Below are positions 14,584 through 23,366 of a DNA stretch of 64,000 nucleotides, in pieces. Below the pieces are notes generated by a model. It was given only the letters and a program-made list of their open reading frames with translations. It searched no databases and was not told the DNA's origin. Origin of the DNA: Sulfurospirillum sp. SCADC (lineage in GTDB: Bacteria; Campylobacterota; Campylobacteria; Campylobacterales; Sulfurospirillaceae); contig NZ_JQGK01000001.1 of NCBI RefSeq assembly GCF_000743525.1, positions 226,075 through 290,074 of the forward strand, given 5' to 3'. Each line of letters begins with the position of its first letter. Position 1 is the stretch's first letter. The position numbers and the translations under genes are program-made.

Positions 14584-17538
14584 TTAAAATTTCTGAATCC
14601 ATGTTTTAAGATTTTTTAGACTCATCGGCTTTGCGTACAAATACCCCTGCCCTTGCTCACATCCGTGTTCGGCAAGGTACGCTTCTTGGTCTTTGTGCTC
14701 AATGCCCTCTGCTAAGGTGGTGATTTTCATATTTTGGGCTAAATTAATAATGGAATTGACAATAGCGCATGCGTCTTCAAGTTTGGGGATGTCTTTGACA
14801 AAGGACATATCGATTTTCAGTTTGTTAATCGGCAGTTTACGCAAATAACTGAGCGAAGAGTAACCGGTACCAAAATCATCGATGGCAATGCTCATACCTA
14901 AATGTTGCATCTCTTTTAAAAGCACGATCCAACGCTCAGGATCGTGCATGATGAACGATTCAGTCACTTCAATCTCCAACATCGAAGGATCGACTTTCGT
15001 TTCAGCAATCGTCTCTTTGAGCGTGGTTAAAAAATCACTAAACTCAATCTGAACACCTGAAATGTTGACCGAAACCGTACCATGAAATAGTCCCTCTTGA
15101 TGCAAGGAGACCAGATCAATGCAGGTCTGTTTGAGTATCCATGCACCGATTTCAACGATTAAGTGCGTCTCTTCTGAAAATGCGATAAACCGTCCAGGAG
15201 GCAAGATGCCCTCAAGGGGATGGTTCCATCGCAAAAGTGCTTCAAGTCCAATGAGTTTCGCCGTTTTAAGATCGATTTGAGGCTGATAATAGACCACAAA
15301 TTGCTTCTCTTTAATCGCCTCTCTAAGCGCATTTTCCATACCGATGCGCTCATAGGAAGCTATCGTCATGTCGAGTGTGTAAAACGTATAGGTGTTTTTA
15401 CCCGCCTCTTTGGCTTTATACATCGCCGTATCTGCATTTTTAATCAGAGTCTCTCCATCGGTACCATGATCGGGATAAACACTCACCCCAATGCTAGCAG
15501 AGAGAAAGAATTTTTGCGCCTTGTTGATAAATGGTTCCTCAAAAATCGCTTGAATTTTCGCAATGATAACTTCAATCTCGTGTTTCTCTTTGATGTTTTC
15601 CACCAATAAAATAAACTCATCACTCCCAATGCGAGAGAGTGTGTCACAATGGCGAATTCTTCCTTGCAGTCTGAGGGCAAGCTGTTTGAGAATCTCATCA
15701 CCATACGAGTGACCGTAACTGTCGTTAATTTTTTTAAAGTTATCCAGATCAAGAAAACAGACGGCGATCATGCCGCCTTGGCGCTTACTGTTCTCAATTG
15801 CATGGGCGATACGATCCGTGAGCAGCAAACGATTGGGAAGTCCTGTGAGGGTGTCATTGTGCGCTAAAAACTCCAGCTCTTTCTCCGAAGCTAACAAACG
15901 CTCTTCGTTCGCCTTTTTCTCGGTATTATCACGTGCTGAAACCACATACGCCATCGGCAATGGATCATCTTCATTTTCATAATACGGAAAATATTTGGTA
16001 TGTAAAAAACGCTTACCGAAAGACGCAAGCGCCCAAAATTCATGCTCAAAGGTCTCTCCAGAGAGTACGCGATCGCTAAGATGTTTTAAGTTTTCAACAA
16101 AATACTGCGCACCATACAGTTCTGGCATACTGTGCCCTAGAATCTCCTCTTTACGTTTATTAAAAAACTTTTGATACGCTTCGCTGATCGCCAAATAGAT
16201 GTAGTTACGGTCAATCAAAGCTAAAAAATCATCGGAACTTGAGACAATTTTTTTATACTGCTCTAAATGTTTGTTGCTAAAAATTTTAGCCCTCAACATT
16301 GCATTGGCATGGTTAGCAAGCTCTTCAAACTCTTTAAATTTGACGTTTGACGTGTCGATGAGTTGATCTTGATTGACCAAAGAGTCAAAAAAAGTGATAA
16401 AAAGATCAAAATCCTTCCGAATTTTACGGCTAATGATAAGATAAAACCCTCCTACAACGACACTAAACATAAGCATCCAAAATAGAATCGAGTAGAGTGT
16501 TCGCTTTAACTCTTCATCAATGCTCATTTTTAATTCATAGAGCTCATGGTTGAGATCATCCAGATAAATTCCCGCACCTACATACCATTGCCAATCATCA
16601 ATCGATTCGACATAGCTCATCTTAGGAAGTGCCTGCTGTCCTTTGAAGGAAGGCATCATATACTCCACAAAACCGCCACCTTTTTTTGCCTTCTCAATCA
16701 ACTCTTGAACAATAAATTTACCATTGCTATCTTGCAGAGCATACATGTTTTTATTTTTAGCTGGGTAACTCAAAGAGATGCCATCCCACGTCCCAATAAA
16801 AAGATAAGTACCACTCTCCCTCTCAACCAAAAGACGTTTTTCATCGTTTAAAATCTTCTCTTGAACGTTGCGCTCTAGATCATCAAGGTAAAATCCTGTA
16901 CCAATCATCCAATTTAAAGGTTCAAAGAGCTTCACATACGCAACTTTTTTAAAGGTATCTTTGCTCTCAAATGGTTTACTCCATGCGTAGTCGTAAAATC
17001 CCTCTTTGGTCGATTGAATCACATCCAACATCCCTTTAACGATATACGCACCTTCACTGTTCGCCATTGTGAGCATATTTTGCCCTTCCAGTTCAGGACG
17101 ATCTGCAAAAAGAATCTCCGTTCCATCAAGATGGGTGATAAAGTAGTAGCCTTGATTGTTTTCATAGCGCAATAGTCGCAATGTATCAACGATCATCGTC
17201 GCAATTTGGGCATCACTGTGTGTTCTATGATAGGTTTGGTAGAGTTTATTGGCGATTTCATAAGCTTCGTAAACACGCGCTTTCACCAGTTGTTGTCTCT
17301 GTGCATAGGCTTCTTGACGTTTCTCTTCGATATGTTCAATAAACCGATCCACTTCAGTAATGAGCATCTTTTTTTTAGAACCGCTATACTCTTTTTGAAG
17401 TCGCTGTGACTCTTTTTCAAACTTAACCGTGGCGTTGTAGAAACTAAGCGCAACAAAGATACTCGCAAAGGTTAAAAAAAGAATAAAGGCTACGATGTGA
17501 AAATAATGGAAAAGGCTTAACTTTTTGTGCAAGTTCAT
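14584..17538 (-). CDS. Cache-PAS-GGDEF-EAL cyclic di-GMP signalling protein
   Basis: 984 aa from the ATG at 17538, which has AAGGAG five bases upstream. Order: membrane helix (about 15-35), periplasmic region with two single-Cache-like repeats (about 75-340; each ends in WMIGTGFYLDDL or WQWYVGAGIYLDDL), second helix (about 355-375), PAS (about 440-550), GGDEF (about 575-735) and EAL (about 750-984). The GGDEF loop reads GSDEF, often still active or GTP-binding. The EAL domain has EALLRW and DDFGTGYSSLSYL, so phosphodiesterase activity is likely. It senses a small periplasmic ligand. Confidence 0.93.
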   Translation of the reverse strand: MNLHKKLSLFHYFHIVAFILFLTFASIFVALSFYNATVKFEKESQRLQKEYSGSKKKMLITEVDRFIEHIEEKRQEAYAQRQQLVKARVYEAYEIANKLYQTYHRTHSDAQIATMIVDTLRLLRYENNQGYYFITHLDGTEILFADRPELEGQNMLTMANSEGAYIVKGMLDVIQSTKEGFYDYAWSKPFESKDTFKKVAYVKLFEPLNWMIGTGFYLDDLERNVQEKILNDEKRLLVERESGTYLFIGTWDGISLSYPAKNKNMYALQDSNGKFIVQELIEKAKKGGGFVEYMMPSFKGQQALPKMSYVESIDDWQWYVGAGIYLDDLNHELYELKMSIDEELKRTLYSILFWMLMFSVVVGGFYLIISRKIRKDFDLFITFFDSLVNQDQLIDTSNVKFKEFEELANHANAMLRAKIFSNKHLEQYKKIVSSSDDFLALIDRNYIYLAISEAYQKFFNKRKEEILGHSMPELYGAQYFVENLKHLSDRVLSGETFEHEFWALASFGKRFLHTKYFPYYENEDDPLPMAYVVSARDNTEKKANEERLLASEKELEFLAHNDTLTGLPNRLLLTDRIAHAIENSKRQGGMIAVCFLDLDNFKKINDSYGHSYGDEILKQLALRLQGRIRHCDTLSRIGSDEFILLVENIKEKHEIEVIIAKIQAIFEEPFINKAQKFFLSASIGVSVYPDHGTDGETLIKNADTAMYKAKEAGKNTYTFYTLDMTIASYERIGMENALREAIKEKQFVVYYQPQIDLKTAKLIGLEALLRWNHPLEGILPPGRFIAFSEETHLIVEIGAWILKQTCIDLVSLHQEGLFHGTVSVNISGVQIEFSDFLTTLKETIAETKVDPSMLEIEVTESFIMHDPERWIVLLKEMQHLGMSIAIDDFGTGYSSLSYLRKLPINKLKIDMSFVKDIPKLEDACAIVNSIINLAQNMKITTLAEGIEHKDQEAYLAEHGCEQGQGYLYAKPMSLKNLKTWIQKF

Positions 17539-17552
17539 ACGCACTCCTTCAT

Positions 17553-18737
17553 TTAGCGTTGTTCTTCACTCTTTCCATCGGCACGTTTAAAAAGAAACAT
17601 CAAAAATTGAATCAATGTCATAATCACAATACCTTCCATCAAAGCTGCCACAATAAAGGAAGCGTACTCTTCTTGTCCAATCGCACCATTTTTAACCGCA
17701 ATCGTTGCAATGGCAACCAAAAAGGTCAGTGGCATCGAATCACCCAAACTAAAAAGAATCGTTCCGCGAAAGCCTAGATAGCTGTGGTATGCAGCAAAAG
17801 AGCTCGCCATTCGTGCACTTACCATCGCGATCACAATCCAAAGCGCATGCGTTAAAATTTGCGTTGTAAAGATCAAATTGAGATCAAGGGTTGTGCCTAC
17901 AAAGATAAAAAAGAGCGGTACCAAAAAGCCAAAACCAAACATAGAGAGTTGATGCGGAAGCTCTTTTTTATGCGCAAAAAAGTTCGAGATGAAAATACCG
18001 GCGATAAAAGCACCCAAAACCATATCGATCTCAAGCCATTGCATGGTTGCAATCAGTACAAAAAAGAGTGCCATACTAAATCGTAAACTTTGGTGCATTG
18101 TATCGTTATGTGGCATAATAATGCGTTTTAAATTTGGGTACCACCAAAAAATAATTTTGAGTAAGCGGTAGAGAAAATAGGACGAGAAAAGAACTGCGAT
18201 CAGCATGACAATACTTTTAGCAAACTGCCACCCCAAACCATGCGTAATCGCCCCATCAAAAATAACCAGAGCACCTATGCTAATGAGCTCTCCAATCACA
18301 CCAATAATCAAAGAGAGCTCTAACCATTTGTGCTCACGACCGTGTTGATTAATCAGTGCCATAATCATCCCCAAAGAGACGATAGGAATCGCGACGATAT
18401 ACACAGGTGAGAGTCCAAATACAATGTAGAGAATAAAAGAGATGCTGTACAAGCAGAGAAAATACAATAATGCTTTTTTTAAAAAACGATCACGGTAATG
18501 TAAAAAACGTTGAATGTCGATCTCTAAACCAGCTAAGAACATGAGGTAGAAAAAGCCTATTTTTGCGAGGTTTCGAAAGACTTCATTGTCTACATGTAAC
18601 AGTCCAAGCCAAACCGCAAACGAGCCTAATAAAATTTCAACAACGGGCGTAGGCACACGAAAAAGGCGCGAAAGAATCGGAGAGAGAACCATCAAAAGCA
18701 CAACATGCGCTAAAAAGATAAGATTTTCCAAAAACAT
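17553..18737 (-). CDS. Cation/proton antiporter (CPA2, Kef/NapA type)
   Basis: About 394 aa with some 12 membrane helices and no C-terminal NAD-binding domain. Early segments PTPVVEILLGSFAVWLGLLH and FLAGLEIDIQRF match the CPA2 fold (FLAGLE region). The ATG at 18737 has AAGG directly before it. A TTG at 18761 is possible but abuts the RNase P RNA. It exchanges Na+ or K+ for protons. It lies directly downstream of rnpB on the same strand and may share its transcript. Confidence 0.85.
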   Translation of the reverse strand: MFLENLIFLAHVVLLMVLSPILSRLFRVPTPVVEILLGSFAVWLGLLHVDNEVFRNLAKIGFFYLMFLAGLEIDIQRFLHYRDRFLKKALLYFLCLYSISFILYIVFGLSPVYIVAIPIVSLGMIMALINQHGREHKWLELSLIIGVIGELISIGALVIFDGAITHGLGWQFAKSIVMLIAVLFSSYFLYRLLKIIFWWYPNLKRIIMPHNDTMHQSLRFSMALFFVLIATMQWLEIDMVLGAFIAGIFISNFFAHKKELPHQLSMFGFGFLVPLFFIFVGTTLDLNLIFTTQILTHALWIVIAMVSARMASSFAAYHSYLGFRGTILFSLGDSMPLTFLVAIATIAVKNGAIGQEEYASFIVAALMEGIVIMTLIQFLMFLFKRADGKSEEQR

Positions 18738-18760
18738 CCTTTTTTTAGGCTTTGTTGACA

Positions 18761-19165
18761 AAAGGTACAGCGATAAGCCGGGTTCTGTCGTGGGTGATTA
18801 TTTATCTACGATCTATCTTACGATAGACCTCTAGCGAAGGGTTTATCGTGTGTGAGACCAAAACCATCCCTTCTTGCTGCAGGTTGGGTTTACATAGCTG
18901 CCTTAATTACTTAAAGCACTGGTGGGCTCTTACCCCACCGTTTCACCTTTTCCATTAAACTGTCTTCTTGGAGACAAGCAAAGCTCGTCACCAATTCCTC
19001 TCACTAAAGCTATGCTTTCGCAAGAGAGGCATAATGGTAGTTTACTCTCTGTTGCACTAATCCCTTAGGTTACCCTAGCCGTCCGTTAGACGGAACCATG
19101 TCTCACATGCAGCCCGGACTTTCCTCTTAAGCGAAACGCTCAAGCAATCACCTACTGTACCTTTT
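18761..19165 (-). ncRNA. rnpB: RNase P RNA
   Basis: The minus strand contains the universal GAGGAAAGTCCGGGCT block near the 5' end, the ATGTGAGACATGG region and the closing ATAAGCCGGGTTCTGT. The ends AAAAGGTACAG and CTGTACCTTTT pair to form helix P1. It is about 405 nt, normal for type A bacterial RNA. It is the catalytic RNA for tRNA 5' processing. Flanked by truD upstream and the antiporter downstream, with almost no spacing. Confidence 0.96.
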
Positions 19166-19175
19166 GAAGGAGAGA

Positions 19176-20261
19176 TTATAGCGAAACTTTTATTAGCTCT
19201 TCTATAATTACCGTTGCATACGAGCCTTTAGGCAAAGAAAAGTGCATTTCAAACCATGCCTCTTCCTCTTTATAAACGCCCTCAACCTCTTCCGCAAAGC
19301 TCCATGCAAAACGTCGGCTTCCATTGAGTTTGTCCAAAAAAGGTTCACACTCTTCAAAGATTTGCTTTTCAATGACACCTGCTTCATACTCTGCTCGAAT
19401 GTTTTTACCACCCAGCAACCAACCGGCAATCGTAATGCCATGTTCTAAAAAGCGCGCTAACTCTTCTGCCACATCTTCACAGACAAACGCTTTTCCTGCA
19501 GGGTAATGATGCAACACATCGCCATGAAGGAGTTTGAAAAATTGCGGCTGTTTTTTAAGGCTATCGACCATCTCTTTAGGTAAGTTGGTTGCGCGTGTTG
19601 CATCCGCTAAGTTAAACTCTTCGATTAAACGGCTGATTTCGATGCGTTTAGAGAGCCAGTTATTAAAAAGATAACTTTGATAAGCATTGATATAAAACTC
19701 TTTCATTTTAGGATTGCGCTCTTTTCGTTTTCCCTCTAAGATGGCTTTTCCTTTAATATAATTATCGCCATCGATACCAAAGCGTTGATACCCAAAAAAG
19801 TTTGGAAAACCCTCTTTGCTGATTTTTTTAAGTCCATCTTGCAGTTTTTTGGCGTCAATCGGGTTGACTTTTTTCAGACGCACAAAAAAGCGGTTGCCTT
19901 TGAGATGTCCTGTGCGAATTTTGTTGTTATGGTACGTTGTGTCCAGTATTTTGATCTTTTCATGTGTAAAATTAGCAAGCTTTGGCTCAAAATTTTTATG
20001 CAATGAAATGTACTGTGTCGTCATGCCGTCTTTATCTTTAAGCCCTGCATAACCAAAATCACGCACTTTACACCCTGTGACTTCGCTTAAGTACTGCAAC
20101 ATATCCCAGGTTGTCATATCTTTTTTCCTTACATGTAAAACGAGATGCTCGCCCTCACCGCTGAAAGGATAGAGTGGAATTTCGCTGACGACGAAGTCAC
20201 TGCTGTTTTTGGTAAACATCACATTAATCGGCGAATGGGTGAGAAAAAATTGTCGAGTCAT
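19176..20261 (-). CDS. truD: tRNA pseudouridine(13) synthase TruD
   Basis: 361 aa. The N-terminal FVVSEIPLYPFSGEGEHLVL and FGYAGLKDKDGMTTQYISL include the catalytic aspartate in the GLKD motif. ERNPKMKEFYINAYQSYLFN is the conserved central motif. It makes pseudouridine 13 in tRNA-Glu. It starts 19 bp after thiL ends and is followed by rnpB, giving a small tRNA-processing neighbourhood. Confidence 0.95.
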   Translation of the reverse strand: MTRQFFLTHSPINVMFTKNSSDFVVSEIPLYPFSGEGEHLVLHVRKKDMTTWDMLQYLSEVTGCKVRDFGYAGLKDKDGMTTQYISLHKNFEPKLANFTHEKIKILDTTYHNNKIRTGHLKGNRFFVRLKKVNPIDAKKLQDGLKKISKEGFPNFFGYQRFGIDGDNYIKGKAILEGKRKERNPKMKEFYINAYQSYLFNNWLSKRIEISRLIEEFNLADATRATNLPKEMVDSLKKQPQFFKLLHGDVLHHYPAGKAFVCEDVAEELARFLEHGITIAGWLLGGKNIRAEYEAGVIEKQIFEECEPFLDKLNGSRRFAWSFAEEVEGVYKEEEAWFEMHFSLPKGSYATVIIEELIKVSL

Positions 20262-20280
20262 AAAATATCCTTAAATATGG

Positions 20281-21105
20281 TTAAAAGTGGTGTTCTTTGC
20301 AACGGCATTTATAATGCTTACGTACCGTTTTTCCTACAATCGTTATCTTCGTGCGTGTCTGCTTGGCAATGCGCTCTATCACCTTTTTTTTATGGGCATC
20401 AAAGCTAAACAGCATTTCATACTCTTCGCCACTGCAAAGCGTTCGTTTGGGCATTTGATGCTTTACATGTAAACCTAAATTGCCACTGGATTTGAGCAGT
20501 CTTGAAAGATCTTTTGACAGACCATCGGAGATGTCCATACCTGCATGTAAATGTTTAGCGGCTTTGGAGACAAACGCTACTTTTAACACGGGCTTCATAA
20601 AGCGTGCGTTTTGACTAACACGTCCGCCACGCATGAGCCGTGTCAACTCTTTGTGTGAATTTCCAAGCGTTCCCGTATACGCAACCCAATCCCCCAACTT
20701 TGCGCCACTTCGGTAAAGCACTTTGGAAGGGCGTTTGGCGATGATCGTGATGGAGATCATCAGCTTTTCGCCTGCAGTGGTATCGCCACCGATGATCTCG
20801 ACACCGTAATCCTGTGCTACTTTTTGAAACCCAACGCCTAATTCGCGCAATTGTTCATACGAAAACGATTTGGGTATCACGACGCCAATGAGAGCTAACG
20901 TCGGTTTGGCATTCATCGCAATCGCATCGGAGATGTTAACCAACATGCTTTTGTGCGCGATCTGCGTTAAACTCATCCACGAACGCTTAAAGTGAATACC
21001 TTCGCAAAACAGATCTTTTGAATAGACAAAATCCCCCATAACCGCACCATCATCGCCAATACGCTTACTAGAAAATTCTGAGATAAAAAATGCCTCTTTT
21101 GACAT
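20281..21105 (-). CDS. thiL: Thiamine-monophosphate kinase ThiL
   Basis: 274 aa, shorter than the 320 aa of enteric ThiL but common in Campylobacterota. ATP and magnesium motifs IGDDGAVM (about 17-24), NISDAIAMNAKP, GGDTTAGEKLMISIT and DISDGLSKDL are intact. The C-terminal tail is His/Lys/Cys rich (RKHYKCRCKEHH). It converts thiamine phosphate to the pyrophosphate that the riboswitch at 13.2-13.5 kb senses. It is not in the salvage operon; it leads truD. Confidence 0.93.
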   Translation of the reverse strand: MSKEAFFISEFSSKRIGDDGAVMGDFVYSKDLFCEGIHFKRSWMSLTQIAHKSMLVNISDAIAMNAKPTLALIGVVIPKSFSYEQLRELGVGFQKVAQDYGVEIIGGDTTAGEKLMISITIIAKRPSKVLYRSGAKLGDWVAYTGTLGNSHKELTRLMRGGRVSQNARFMKPVLKVAFVSKAAKHLHAGMDISDGLSKDLSRLLKSSGNLGLHVKHQMPKRTLCSGEEYEMLFSFDAHKKKVIERIAKQTRTKITIVGKTVRKHYKCRCKEHHF

Positions 21106-21261
21106 GGTGCCTCGCTCATTGAATTACTCTATTGTATGATGTTGTGCATTAAGAAGCCATTAGAGGGCTTAATAGTGGGCAAAATCACTTTAAAATTGAG
21201 AGTTACACTTAAGTAAAGATGCGCTAGAATAGATTCATAATCTCATAAGGAGTCCCCAATT

Positions 21262-21939
21262 ATGGAGTGTAAGCTTGAATTGAGCGTCTTTCGATTTGAC
21301 GCTAAAACGGATTTTTTGCCTTACTATACAAAACATTTTATTACCATCGACCGAAACCTGAATCTCAACGATCTTTTAGCACAGATCAAAGCCGAAGATG
21401 TCAGTTTTGACTACCCAAAAGGGGATTTGGCTGCTTTGAAAATTAATGGAAAAGCACTTTTTAGCAACGTCTCTTTGGACGGACTTATCAACTCCTTTGG
21501 AAAATCACTCACCCTAGAGCCACTCTCAACCAAGCGTGCTATCAAAGATATGATCATCAATACGGACGATTTTTACCAACGTTTTGATCTTTTGGATGCC
21601 TTTGTGGATGGCAAAGACAGACCGCTTTATGAGCACTACATCATCTACCACTACGCGTCAAGTGTGCTTGATTTATGTGAAAATTATCAAGGCGATGCCC
21701 TGTTTGCGTTTGCCTACGACATGATTCAAAAACACCCTGAGCGTAAACGTGAAATTTTGGAAGTCATTGCAAACGATCAAACCGGAATCTTTTTACATGT
21801 AAGATTGTGCAAGAAAATTTACCCGTGTGGCGCGGATGTCGAAAAGAAAATCACCGAGCTTAAAAACGACGTGATGAAACACCGACCCTTTGCGAACCCT
21901 CTTGTGGAAAAATTTTCACACCACATCGATCTTTTGTAA
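21262..21939 (+). CDS. SdhB/FrdB-like protein that lacks the iron-sulfur ligands
   Basis: 225 aa. Across its full length it follows the iron-sulfur subunit of succinate dehydrogenase/fumarate reductase. LELSVFRFD opens the ferredoxin-like domain. LKINGKALFSNVSLDGLI takes the place of the [2Fe-2S] loop, and DMIINTDDFYQRFDLLDAF matches the family's V-D-M-xx-FY segment. LYEHYIIYHYAS replaces the LYE-C-xx-C cluster motif. KKIYPCGADVEKKITELK matches the C-terminal xxCP region. Only Cys3, one in LDLCENY, one in RLCKK and one in YPCGA remain. AAGGAG precedes the ATG. Function unknown; the next gene is similarly degenerate. Confidence 0.7.
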   Translation: MECKLELSVFRFDAKTDFLPYYTKHFITIDRNLNLNDLLAQIKAEDVSFDYPKGDLAALKINGKALFSNVSLDGLINSFGKSLTLEPLSTKRAIKDMIINTDDFYQRFDLLDAFVDGKDRPLYEHYIIYHYASSVLDLCENYQGDALFAFAYDMIQKHPERKREILEVIANDQTGIFLHVRLCKKIYPCGADVEKKITELKNDVMKHRPFANPLVEKFSHHIDLL

Positions 21940-21948
21940 GGAGAAACC

Positions 21949-22794
21949 ATGAAAAACTATTTTCTTTTTGAATCCCTCGTTGAGCGTGAAAAAACAGCCC
22001 CGATGATCACGGCTGCGCGTAAACTCATAGAATTTTTAGGCATAGATGCACCCTCATTTAAAGGGGCAAAAAATGATCTTGGAAGCGAATTTATGGGACT
22101 GAATCGTCTTAAATTTTTAGAGCATTATGCCTACAATCTTACCCTTGCTTCGACGCAAAAGCGTGACATTCTCTGCATCGAGCAGAGCTCCTTCATTTGC
22201 CATGCACACACCAAAGAGATCCTTTTAGGCGATGACAAACTCCGATTTGAGATCGCTGAGCGCTTAGCAAAACAGAATCTTTCTCTTAATTTGGATGTCA
22301 ATGTTCTATCCTTAGAGCAACTGCTGCTTGAAGAAATTGGTGCGCAAAGGCTAGCAAGTTTGGTGAAAAATCCTTTTTCAAACTTCCAAACAGCCCTTTT
22401 CTTCGGCTCAAACGCATGCCGTGCTCAAAAATATTGTAAAGATGAGCTGGTTTTAACCCTGCTTGATCTTATCACACTAAAAAGGGTTCAATACGAAAGT
22501 GCCTATGAGAGCGATGGCTTTGAAGTCTATCCTGCTTCGCCTTTACTTGCAAAAAGACTCGCCTCCAAAACAATGCTAGATATGTTCGATAATGCTGCAG
22601 ATTTTGTACTGACCAGTGATGCACGAAGCTTTATCATGTTTGATTTTTACCAAAAAGAGCTTGAAAAAATTGCAGGGCGTGAGATTGGGCTGAGTGTGCT
22701 AAGCCTTGCAGAACTACTCCTCTTAGCCTTTGGAGAGACGAATAAAAAAAGTATTGGACTGGATCAGCACAAAGTCGCGATTACCCTTCTTTAA
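21949..22794 (+). CDS. SdhE/HdrB-like protein that lacks the CCG cluster ligands
   Basis: 281 aa, the length of SdhE/HdrB CCG-domain proteins, starting 9 bp after the SdhB-like gene. The start MKNYFLFESLVEREKTAPMI aligns with the YALFTGC-type start. The CCG position reads NDLGSE, the first CxxC position CIEQSS, the GC-xx-R position GSNACRA and the final PCxxC position TSDARS. All canonical cluster motifs are lost while the scaffold is kept. Real methylmenaquinol:fumarate reductases pair SdhB and SdhE, so this looks like a cofactor-free copy of that pair. Confidence 0.68.
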   Translation: MKNYFLFESLVEREKTAPMITAARKLIEFLGIDAPSFKGAKNDLGSEFMGLNRLKFLEHYAYNLTLASTQKRDILCIEQSSFICHAHTKEILLGDDKLRFEIAERLAKQNLSLNLDVNVLSLEQLLLEEIGAQRLASLVKNPFSNFQTALFFGSNACRAQKYCKDELVLTLLDLITLKRVQYESAYESDGFEVYPASPLLAKRLASKTMLDMFDNAADFVLTSDARSFIMFDFYQKELEKIAGREIGLSVLSLAELLLLAFGETNKKSIGLDQHKVAITLL

Positions 22795-22809
22795 ATACCC
22801 CATCATGTA

Positions 22810-22829
22810 GGAGCAACACCGTTTGCTCC
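22810..22829 (+). terminator. Terminator after the SdhB/SdhE-like pair
   Basis: GGAGCAA (22810-22816) and TTGCTCC (22823-22829) form a 7-bp stem with a short loop, followed by TTAAAT. It lies 15 bp after the stop codon. Confidence 0.65.
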
Positions 22830-22930
22830 TTAAATCAATCTAAATCAGACTTATTTTATCCCTTTCTTAAGAGAGCTTTGCGTGAGAATGTAATATCATT
22901 TCAAAACTTAATATTAAAAAGGAGTTCTAA

Positions 22931-23323
22931 ATGCCAAAAATCAATCGTTATGTTGATATTGACACTGTTGAGAGAGAAGCGAAAAAAGATTATATCGATA
23001 GACACTCTCCGTTTATCACCTGTGCTGATACGGCAAAACAAAATGCGCCGTTTAAAGTGACTGTAAAAGTCGGTAATGCCTATACGCATCCTGATGATTT
23101 TGACCACTATATCGCCAATATCCAACTCTATACCGGTGATGCCCTTTTAGCACGTGCTGATTTTGTCTCAGGTACGCTTGGTGGACAAGATAAAAAAGGA
23201 CAAGCAGAAGTCACATTTACCATCGTTCCAACGGGTAAAAAACTGAACCTCGTGGCGCAAAGTTACTGTACAAAACACGGTGTTTGGGAAAGTGATCCTG
23301 TTGAAGTGAGTGTCGAAGAGTAG
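22931..23323 (+). CDS. Superoxide reductase (neelaredoxin / class II desulfoferrodoxin-like)
   Basis: 130 aa, one domain. The Fe(His)4Cys centre is visible as RHSPFI (His25), THPDDFDHYI (two His) and SYCTKHGVWES (Cys and His). The desulforedoxin domain of class I enzymes is absent. The usual EKH at the first ligand reads DRH, so the flexible catalytic Lys is replaced by Arg. It reduces superoxide to peroxide without releasing oxygen, useful beside nitrogenase and hydrogenase. The ribosome site is AAGGAG. A strong terminator follows. Confidence 0.9.
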   Translation: MPKINRYVDIDTVEREAKKDYIDRHSPFITCADTAKQNAPFKVTVKVGNAYTHPDDFDHYIANIQLYTGDALLARADFVSGTLGGQDKKGQAEVTFTIVPTGKKLNLVAQSYCTKHGVWESDPVEVSVEE

Positions 23324-23334
23324 ATTTTTAAACA

Positions 23335-23360
23335 GCTCAGAGCTTTAGCTCTGAGCCTTT
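23335..23360. terminator. Bidirectional terminator after superoxide reductase
   Basis: A 9-bp perfect stem GCTCAGAGC / GCTCTGAGC with loop TTTA, followed by CTTT on the plus strand. It sits between the convergent superoxide reductase and SIR2-like genes and can serve both. Confidence 0.8.
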
Positions 23361-23366
23361 ACATAC

